In this document: piece by piece, positions 1 to 5,375 of the stretch
Numbering within the stretch: the first letter of the stretch is position 1
How the letters are laid out: every line of letters begins with the position of its first letter
Assembly (NCBI GenBank): GCA_011372345.1
Contig: DRTC01000350.1
Location: 1 to 7,653 of the forward strand
DNA length: 7,653 bases
Origin: Candidatus Cloacimonadota bacterium
GTDB lineage: Bacteria; Cloacimonadota; Cloacimonadia; Cloacimonadales; TCS61
Direction of reading: 5' to 3'
Notes under the pieces: model-generated
Told to the model about the DNA's origin: nothing
Databases searched by the model: none
The model's input: only the letters and a program-made list of their open reading frames with translations
Position numbers and translations under genes: made by a program

Positions 1-482
1 ATTTCGTAAGTAAGAGTTCCGGATTTTGAGATCAGCCCGACTTTTCCTTTTTTGAAAACAAATCCCGGCATGATCCCTATTTTAGCTTCTTCGGAAGTTA
101 TTATTCCCGGGCAGTTTGGACCGATCATGGTAACATTATGTTTATCAGTGAATTTTTTAGCAATCACCACATCTCTGGTTGGGATTCCCTCCGTGATGCA
201 GATAATGATCTTAATTCCGGCAGAAGCTGCTTCCATTATAGCATCGGCTGCGAATGCCGGAGGTACAAGGATCAGAGATACATCTGCTTCAGTTTCTGCA
301 ATCGCTTCTTTGACTGTATTGAAAACAGGTTTTCCGAGATGAGTTTGACCACCTTTATTTGGTGTAACTCCTCCGACAATATTCGTTCCGTATGCAAGAC
401 ATTGTTCTGCATGAAAAGTTCCTTCCTTTCCGGTGAATCCCTGCACGATCACTTTTGAAGATTTATTTACTAATATGCTCAT
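1..482 (-). CDS. sucD: Succinyl-CoA synthetase alpha subunit (3'-truncated by window edge)
   Basis: The alpha subunit of ADP/GDP-forming succinate-CoA ligase binds CoA and carries the phosphorylated histidine; with SucC it interconverts succinyl-CoA plus NDP and succinate plus NTP in the cytoplasm. I translated it directly from the minus strand: 160 complete codons starting MSILVNKSSKVIVQGFTGKE. Visible family signatures are the CoA-binding Rossmann start (GFTGKEG, residues 16-21), VGGVTPNKGG (36-45) and MIGPNCPGII (119-128). The family is usually about 290 residues, so the C-terminal half, including the active-site histidine, lies beyond position 1. The ATG shares one base with the sucC stop (TAATG). 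AAAGGAG, inside the end of sucC, is its ribosome site, so the two subunits are translationally coupled. The identification is firm; completeness cannot be judged. Confidence 0.95.
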   Translation of the reverse strand, partial: MSILVNKSSKVIVQGFTGKEGTFHAEQCLAYGTNIVGGVTPNKGGQTHLGKPVFNTVKEAIAETEADVSLILVPPAFAADAIMEAASAGIKIIICITEGIPTRDVVIAKKFTDKHNVTMIGPNCPGIITSEEAKIGIMPGFVFKKGKVGLISKSGTLTYE

Positions 483-1654
483 TATTGAACTCCTTTAGCA
501 GACTTGACTGCTTTTCCGGCAGCATCGGCAAGATCGGATGCCGTGATAATATTTGTAAGTGATGATTTTTCCAGAATTTTGGAAGCTTCAGTTGCATTCG
601 TTCCATCCAGGCGAACAACGATCGGAACCTTTACTTCCGTTTTTTTTGTGGCTTCGATGATTCCATTGGCAATCCTATCGCAACGCACAATTCCTCCGAA
701 AATATTAACGAGGATCGCTTTCACATTCGGATCTTTGAGGATGATCTCAAAACCTTTAGCAACCGTATTGGCACTCGCTTTCCCGCCAACATCGAGGAAA
801 TTTGCAGGATATCCGCCTTTTAACTTTATGATGTCCATCGTTGACATAGCTAATCCGGCTCCATTGACCATGCAACCAACATTCCCATCGAGTTTGACAT
901 AACTCAATCCGTATTCGGTTGCTTCGACTTCAGCCGGATCTTCTTCATTAAAATCTCTCATCTCAGCAATATTTTTATGACGGTAAAGAGCATTATCATC
1001 GAATCCCATTTTGGCATCGAGTGCCATAAATTTGTTTTCGGAGGTTAAAACCAGGGGATTGATCTCAACTAAACTGGCATCGTTAGAAATATAGGCATTA
1101 TATAAAGCTTTGGCAAATTTGGAAAAATCCTTGCTTTGCTCTTTAGTGAGTTCCAATCCAAAAGACAGTTCACGAGCATGAAATCCCTGAAAACCGGTTA
1201 AAGGATCGATTTCTGTTTTGATGATCTTTTCCGGTGTTTCTGCAGCTACTTTTTCAATTTCCACTCCACCTTCGGTCGAAGCCATCATGACAGGTAATTC
1301 TTTAGCTCGATCCAGAACCATACCCAAATAGTATTCTTTGGCAATGTTTACCGTATTTTCAAGATAAACTTTTTGTACGATTTTTCCAGCAGGACCGGTT
1401 TGGTGAGTAACGAGTTTCATTCCCAACATTTCTTTTACAATTTTTTCTACTTCCTCGACAGTTTTCGCAAATTTAACTCCTCCGCCTTTTCCTCTACCTC
1501 CGGCGTGAACTTGAGCTTTTATCACCCAATCACTTCCACCCAATTCTTCAGCAGCTTTCCCAGCATCTTCAACTTTATCGATCATAATTCCATTTTGAAC
1601 TGCTACTCCGAATTCTTTAAGGATTTCTTTTGCCTGGTACTCGTGAATGTTCAT
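482..1654 (-). CDS. sucC: Succinyl-CoA synthetase beta subunit
   Basis: This is the nucleotide- and succinate-binding beta subunit of succinyl-CoA synthetase, partner of the following sucD. It is 390 residues long, against 388 in E. coli, so it appears full length. Residues 1-17 (MNIHEYQAKEILKEFGV) are the classic start of the family. The ATP-grasp domain follows, with the glycine-rich VHAGGRGKGGGV (49-60) and VEINPLVL (196-203), whose E and N are the expected metal-binding positions. The C-terminal CoA-ligase domain shows NGAGLAMSTMD (264-274), FLDVGGKA (286-293) and LVNIFGGIVRCD (315-326). The start is fixed by GGAGG four bases upstream and by the N-terminal match. It follows a terminator-like hairpin at 1697-1789, so it is probably not the tail of the hydrogenase operon, but I found no convincing promoter in the 170-bp gap. 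Nucleotide specificity (ADP or GDP) cannot be read with confidence. Confidence 0.97.
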   Translation of the reverse strand: MNIHEYQAKEILKEFGVAVQNGIMIDKVEDAGKAAEELGGSDWVIKAQVHAGGRGKGGGVKFAKTVEEVEKIVKEMLGMKLVTHQTGPAGKIVQKVYLENTVNIAKEYYLGMVLDRAKELPVMMASTEGGVEIEKVAAETPEKIIKTEIDPLTGFQGFHARELSFGLELTKEQSKDFSKFAKALYNAYISNDASLVEINPLVLTSENKFMALDAKMGFDDNALYRHKNIAEMRDFNEEDPAEVEATEYGLSYVKLDGNVGCMVNGAGLAMSTMDIIKLKGGYPANFLDVGGKASANTVAKGFEIILKDPNVKAILVNIFGGIVRCDRIANGIIEATKKTEVKVPIVVRLDGTNATEASKILEKSSLTNIITASDLADAAGKAVKSAKGVQ

Positions 1655-1696
1655 TAAACCTCCGATATTTATAACATTTTTAGTAAAAAATTAATC

Positions 1697-1789
1697 TAAA
1701 AAAAGTTCCCTGATATTTCCAAGAAACAAAAGGAATTTCTCCAACAAAAAGTTAGAAAATTCCTGAAATATATGCGGGAACTAATTTTT
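1697..1789 (-). terminator. Nested hairpin terminator between hydrogenase operon and sucC
   Basis: Three sets of inverted arms nest in this intergenic gap: AGTTCCC 1704-1710 with GGGAACT 1776-1782; ATATTTC 1713-1719 with GAAATAT 1765-1771; and AGGAATTTCT 1731-1740 with AGAAAATTCCT 1754-1764 (one bulged A). On the minus strand the last arm is GGGAACT, followed at once by six more T (seven in a row, at 1697-1706 read backwards), the layout of an intrinsic terminator. It lies downstream of the maturation protease and upstream of sucC. The opposite strand also has a T-rich tail after two A bases, so weak bidirectional action is possible. The stem is unusually long and interrupted for a simple terminator. 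Confidence 0.65.
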
Positions 1790-1825
1790 ATTTTGCTTTA
1801 TAAATGCAAGGATTTTTTGATAAAA

Positions 1826-2275
1826 TCAGTTAATTTTTTGTTCTTCAATTATTTTCTTCGTTATTTTCGGAATTGCAGCTTCCACTTCAGGAGTACATTT
1901 TTCAGATAAAGTCTCAGTATCTGAAACTTCGACGGCATAAATTTCAATCTCGGTTGGTAATTCATCACCATGTTTTTTAATAATCTCAAATGCTTCAAAG
2001 AGGCTGATATCATGCGGTTGGGAATGGTGTTTTGTTTTAAAGTCGTCGAATGAATATTTGTGCAGAGTTCCGGGTTTGGCATTCCCGGTTTTGATAGAAT
2101 CGATCAGGATCAGCTTTTCGTAACCGATTATCTCATCGATAACTCTGAAGCCGGCAGCACCGGCTTCGAGTATGTCGATATTTTTGCACTTCTTTTTTAT
2201 TTCCTGCGCAATCCTTATTCCAACTCCGTCATCGCAGAGAATTGTGTTTCCAAGTCCAAGTACGAGTGTTTTCAT
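1826..2275 (-). CDS. [NiFe] hydrogenase maturation endopeptidase (HyaD/HybD/HycI family, M52)
   Basis: This cytoplasmic protease removes the C-terminal extension of a [NiFe] hydrogenase large subunit once nickel is in place. It has 149 residues, normal for the family. The N-terminus KTLVLGLGNTILCDDGVG (2-19) is the family signature. The nickel-sensing residues of E. coli HybD (E16, D62, H93) have plausible equivalents here: D16 in DDGVG, D59 in LILIDS and H88 in SQPHDISL. The likely substrate is the large subunit encoded just upstream, which keeps a 26-residue tail after its DPCLACATH motif. The start is the only option: an in-frame TAA lies 18 bases upstream. No Shine-Dalgarno is seen before this ATG, unlike the other hydrogenase genes. 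A repeat element fills the gap to the large-subunit gene. Which named subtype it belongs to is not clear. Confidence 0.93.
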   Translation of the reverse strand: MKTLVLGLGNTILCDDGVGIRIAQEIKKKCKNIDILEAGAAGFRVIDEIIGYEKLILIDSIKTGNAKPGTLHKYSFDDFKTKHHSQPHDISLFEAFEIIKKHGDELPTEIEIYAVEVSDTETLSEKCTPEVEAAIPKITKKIIEEQKIN

Positions 2276-2298
2276 AAAAAATAAATTATCTTAGCAAG

Positions 2299-2459
2299 AT
2301 TCGAGTCGTAATGACCGCAGGGAATGCGACTCGGAAATTGCGCCAGTCTGACAACTGTTCTTCCCGATAAAGCGGGACACTCCCTTTGGTCTTTGGTCGT
2401 TATAATTCGAGTCGGTTTTAGACGATTGAACTCGACTCGCACTTCATTACGAGTCGAGT
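2299..2459. repeat. Inverted-repeat intergenic element with five CGAGTCG/CGACTCG cores (MITE-like)
   Basis: The gap between the large-subunit and protease genes is filled by a palindrome-rich element. Its ends are imperfect inverted repeats, ATTCGAGTCGTAATGA (2299-2314) and TCATTACGAGTCGAGT (2444-2459), matching at 14 of 16 positions. The heptamer CGAGTCG occurs at 2302-2308, 2408-2414 and 2450-2456, and its complement CGACTCG at 2327-2333 and 2433-2439. ATTCGAGTCG is repeated directly at 2299 and 2405. Between these lie a small hairpin (TCCCG/CGGGA, 2362-2377) and a tandem TTTGGTC pair (2385-2398). The composition is GC-richer than other intergenic DNA here. No transposase or plausible reading frame is present. 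It resembles a non-autonomous miniature element or a dispersed extragenic palindrome; a single copy cannot distinguish these. Confidence 0.6.
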
Positions 2460-2467
2460 TCAGTCTA
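2419..2467. repeat. Strong hairpin abutting the end of the hydrogenase large-subunit gene
   Basis: GAACTCGACTCG (2428-2439) and CGAGTCGAGTTC (2450-2461) form a perfect 12-bp stem around a 10-base loop. The stem extends by a T-A pair and, past a three-base bulge, by TAGAC (2419-2423) with GTCTA (2463-2467). It ends two bases from the large-subunit stop codon. On the minus strand the bases after the stem are AAAACC, not a T-run, so it is not a standard intrinsic terminator. It could protect the upstream mRNA 3' end or lower expression of the protease downstream. It is the terminal part of the larger repeat element. Confidence 0.75.
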
Positions 2468-2469
2468 GA

Positions 2470-3930
2470 TCAATCTCTCTTGATTTTTTTGATGATCTCT
2501 CTGTTTTTGTCACGAATATTCACGATCAGCGGCATTTTCCCGGGAAGAGAATGAGTTGCACAAGCCAGACACGGATCATAAGGTCGGAATGCCATTTCCA
2601 CCATATTCAGCAGTCCGTCATCAACCTTTCCGTTCTTGATCAGGTTCTTCGCAGCTTTGGCAATGGACATGGAAATAGCAGCAGAATTATTTACAGTGGC
2701 AACGATCAGGTTAACGCCTGAAACCATTCCATTTTCATCGGTTTTATAATGATGGAACAAAGTTCCGCGAGGAGCTTCGATGACACCAACACCTTCATCC
2801 GGAGTTTCTGTCGGAAGATTCCTGATATCCGGATTAGTAATGAACTTATCTTCAAGCAGCTGCACCATCTCCTCACAAACATACATAACTTCGATCAACC
2901 TTGCCCAGTGGAAGGCAAGTGTATGATGAGAGGGTTTACCGAGAGTCTCGAACATTTTTTCATATTCGGCTTGAGCAAGGGGAGTTTTCATTCCGTCCGC
3001 AACATTAAGTCGGGCCAGAGGAGCAACACGATAAACACCGCTGTCGATTCCATCCTCGAAACCTTTCCAACCTACATTTTTCAGGTATGGAAATTTGATA
3101 TAACTCCAGGGTTCGACATGCTCGACAATATGATCGAGATAATCTTTTCCTGCAAATTTTACATATTCCTTACCGGTTGGATCGACAACCCGAACCATTC
3201 CGTCGTACAAATCTTCTTTGTTATTTTCATCGACCAAACCCATATAATAAGTTTGATGCTGGAAAATATCTCCTACGATCAAATCGAGATAAGTATCGTT
3301 TTTCAGAACTATATCATTAAAAACCTGTAAACAGAACTTGGAAAATTCGACACTATCTTTAGCAACTTTCAGAAATGCCTGTCTCTGATCTTCTGCCAGA
3401 CCTTTGGAAATTCCGCCGGGCAATCCGCAAACAGGATGAATAACTCTTCCACCAAGATGAGTGATAATGCTTCGCAATCTTCTTCGCATATCGATGACTT
3501 TTTTCCCGATCTCGACACCAACCTTACCGATAACTCCCAAAATATTTCTTTCTCCTGCCGGAGCATTCGGTCCAACTACAAAATCGGGACCTCCGAGGAA
3601 AAAGAAATGCAGTAAATGATCTTCTGCCATAAAGGCATCATAGATAAGGCGGCGTAATTTGAGAGCAGTTTCTGTTGGTTTTACATGATAAACAGCATCG
3701 AGAGCTTTGGTAGAACACATGTGATGGGTTGTCGGACAAACACCGCAAATACGAGGAGTTATTCTCGCCAGTTCTTCCACCGGTCTGCCCACACAGAATT
3801 GTTCAAAACCTTTCAGTTCGGGAACTTGCAAATAGGCATTTTTTACATTGCCGTCATCATCCAGGAAAATTTCTATTTTCCCGTGACCTTCTAACCTGGT
3901 AATTGGATCTATTGATATTTTTTTTGCCAT
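2470..3930 (-). CDS. mvhA: [NiFe] hydrogenase large subunit, group 3c (MvhA-like, F420-non-reducing)
   Basis: This is the catalytic subunit, holding the Ni-Fe(CN)2CO centre for reversible H2 oxidation. At 486 residues it is full length. RLEGHG (12-17) is the conserved N-terminal motif. RICGVCPTTH (60-69) supplies the first cysteine pair, C62 and C65. DPCLACATH (452-460) supplies the second pair, C454 and C457; none is replaced by selenocysteine. A 26-residue tail follows H460, as expected of an unprocessed precursor, and the maturation protease gene lies downstream. No transmembrane segment or signal is seen, fitting a cytoplasmic enzyme. AAAGGAGG, inside the end of the small-subunit gene, sits ahead of the ATG, and the two genes are one base apart. 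The group 3c assignment rests on the MvhD- and HdrA-type neighbours plus overall likeness, not on a phylogeny. Confidence 0.92.
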   Translation of the reverse strand: MAKKISIDPITRLEGHGKIEIFLDDDGNVKNAYLQVPELKGFEQFCVGRPVEELARITPRICGVCPTTHHMCSTKALDAVYHVKPTETALKLRRLIYDAFMAEDHLLHFFFLGGPDFVVGPNAPAGERNILGVIGKVGVEIGKKVIDMRRRLRSIITHLGGRVIHPVCGLPGGISKGLAEDQRQAFLKVAKDSVEFSKFCLQVFNDIVLKNDTYLDLIVGDIFQHQTYYMGLVDENNKEDLYDGMVRVVDPTGKEYVKFAGKDYLDHIVEHVEPWSYIKFPYLKNVGWKGFEDGIDSGVYRVAPLARLNVADGMKTPLAQAEYEKMFETLGKPSHHTLAFHWARLIEVMYVCEEMVQLLEDKFITNPDIRNLPTETPDEGVGVIEAPRGTLFHHYKTDENGMVSGVNLIVATVNNSAAISMSIAKAAKNLIKNGKVDDGLLNMVEMAFRPYDPCLACATHSLPGKMPLIVNIRDKNREIIKKIKRD

Positions 3931-3931
3931 T

Positions 3932-4948
3932 TTATTTATCCTCCTTTGCAGGATTGTTCATTCTTTTTCTTCTTAATAACGAGGTAGGAAGAGAAAAGCG
4001 ATAGAAATATCCAGCCGGATCAACAACCTGGTTCATAAGTTTTTCCACATCCTCATCGCTCATATTTTCTTCATTTTCGAGACCCAGGATCGAAGCAAGA
4101 GCTGAAATCATTTTTCCGCCGACATCCTTAACTTCCGTTGGAGGTCCGTAACAACCGCGGCAGGGCATATTAGCGGTTATACATCTTCCGCTTCCTTCTT
4201 CTGTACAGCCTGCCCTGGTAATTGGGCCTAAACAAATTATTCCTTCAGCAAGGAAACATTTTTCAGGATCTGCGATCACTTCGGAAATCCTTTTGATCTG
4301 GCTTATAGACATTTTTTCCGGTTTGGTTTCATTACGGTCACAAACATCGCATAAGGTTTTTTCCGGTGCCAGCACAGTTCCTTTTTCCGGTAATTCTCCG
4401 GAGAGGATGGCTTCAATCGCCTGCATTGTTAAATAGGGAGCAGGAGAACATCCTGGAAGATAATAATCGACATCTATTACTTGATCTAGACTTTTTACAG
4501 TATTATGGAAAGCAGGTAATTCCAATTCTCCTTCCGGAACTTCAGTAACAGTCTGCGGAACAACAAAGTCGGGATTATCGACAGAGGGGCAACCTTTTCC
4601 ATAAGAAGATTCAAAAATGGTTTTTCTATCCCAGAAATTAGCTAAACCTGGAATTCCACCCAGATGGGAGCAAGCTCCAAAAGCAACAACGAGCAGAGAT
4701 TTCTTCCTTAAAAGTTTTGCCATCTCTTCCTGCTCATCGGTTCGGATGGCTCCATTTATAAAGGCAACGGTAATCTCTTTGTCTTCCATATCACGGACAT
4801 CCTGGTATTTGAAATCCATAGCACAGGGCCAGAAAACAATATCGACCAATTCGACTACTTTCAGAATATCTTCATTAAGGTCAACTATTGCTTCCTCACA
4901 ACCTCCGCAGGATGCACACCAATAAAACGCTACTTTAGGCTTCGGCAT
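3932..4948 (-). CDS. mvhG: [NiFe] hydrogenase small subunit (MvhG-like, three [4Fe-4S] clusters)
   Basis: This subunit relays electrons between the Ni-Fe site and MvhD/HdrA. It has 338 residues. The proximal cluster ligands are C14 and C17 in CGGCEE, C93 in GACSHLGG and C167 in PGCSPAP. Eight more cysteines in the C-terminal half (C200, C203, C231, C239, C248, C256, C263, C266) are enough for two further [4Fe-4S] clusters, the usual MvhG arrangement. There is no twin-arginine signal at the N-terminus, so the enzyme should be cytoplasmic, unlike periplasmic uptake hydrogenases. The ATG lies inside the end of mvhD (14-base overlap) behind AAGGAG, which supports this start and implies coupled translation. 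The C-terminus is acidic around 291-303, then basic (LLRRKRM); I attach no function to this. Confidence 0.92.
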   Translation of the reverse strand: MPKPKVAFYWCASCGGCEEAIVDLNEDILKVVELVDIVFWPCAMDFKYQDVRDMEDKEITVAFINGAIRTDEQEEMAKLLRKKSLLVVAFGACSHLGGIPGLANFWDRKTIFESSYGKGCPSVDNPDFVVPQTVTEVPEGELELPAFHNTVKSLDQVIDVDYYLPGCSPAPYLTMQAIEAILSGELPEKGTVLAPEKTLCDVCDRNETKPEKMSISQIKRISEVIADPEKCFLAEGIICLGPITRAGCTEEGSGRCITANMPCRGCYGPPTEVKDVGGKMISALASILGLENEENMSDEDVEKLMNQVVDPAGYFYRFSLPTSLLRRKRMNNPAKEDK

Positions 4949-5375
4949 AATCTACTCCTTCTAATATATTTAATTCGGATAAAGGACCTAATTGTTTGAT
5001 CGTTTCAGCCATCTCATTGGCGACTTTGGCAAACTTTTCTCCTTCACTCGCACTGACCCAGTCTAATCTAACTCTATCCTGTTCGATCCCGAATTGCTTC
5101 AAAGTTTTTTTCAAAAGATTTACCCTTCGGATAGTTTTGTAATTTCCCTTTTTGTAGTGACAATCTCCCGGATGACATCCCAAAATCAAGACACCGCTTG
5201 CTCCTTCTTTGAAAGCCTGTATTACAAATTGAGGTTCTACTCTACCACTGCACATAACCTTGATAACTCGAACATTTGCCGGACATTCCAGACGGGCATT
5301 TCCAGCTTTGTCTGCACCTTCATAAGAACACCAGTTACAAAGAAATGTCACGATCGTTAATTTTTTGTCTTTCAT
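4935..5375 (-). CDS. mvhD: MvhD-like [2Fe-2S] electron-transfer subunit linking hydrogenase to HdrA
   Basis: MvhD is the small iron-sulfur protein that joins the MvhAG hydrogenase to HdrA and carries electrons between them. This one is 146 residues, typical of the family. The hallmark cysteines are all present: CNWC (C13, C16), C31, MCSGRV (C42) and GCHPGDCHY (C67, C72). It has no signal or membrane segment. Its ATG overlaps the hdrA stop by four bases (ATGA), with GGGAGG upstream inside hdrA, and it overlaps the small-subunit gene by 14 bases. These overlaps suggest the three proteins are made in step. In some organisms MvhD is fused to HdrA; here it is separate. The domain also occurs beside other Hdr-type systems, but the hydrogenase genes directly downstream settle its role. 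Confidence 0.94.
   Translation of the reverse strand: MKDKKLTIVTFLCNWCSYEGADKAGNARLECPANVRVIKVMCSGRVEPQFVIQAFKEGASGVLILGCHPGDCHYKKGNYKTIRRVNLLKKTLKQFGIEQDRVRLDWVSASEGEKFAKVANEMAETIKQLGPLSELNILEGVDYAEA

Noticed and set aside
52..342. Plus-strand open frame of 96 codons (and one at 138-458)
   Set aside because: Both lie antisense to sucD, whose translation matches the family closely; they show no recognisable domain.
1668..1673. TATAAA box upstream of sucC as a -10 element
   Set aside because: No acceptable -35 lies 16-18 bases upstream, and transcription would start within the ribosome site, leaving almost no leader.
2299..2459. CRISPR array
   Set aside because: The repeated unit is a 7-10 base core in alternating orientation with irregular spacing; there are no regular spacers or cas genes.
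2419..2467. Intrinsic terminator after mvhA
   Set aside because: The stem is strong, but on the transcribed strand it is followed by AAAACC rather than a T-run, so termination is not supported.
2324..2554. Plus-strand frame of 76 codons crossing the repeat element and the end of mvhA
   Set aside because: It is made of repeat sequence plus antisense of a well-supported hydrogenase gene, with no domain.
2551..2577. Selenocysteine at the active site of the hydrogenase large subunit
   Set aside because: The C-terminal motif reads DPCLACATH with ordinary cysteine codons and the frame has no internal TGA.
2749..3330. Plus-strand open frame of 193 codons
   Set aside because: Entirely antisense to mvhA; its length follows from the codon composition of the large-subunit gene and the peptide resembles no family I know.
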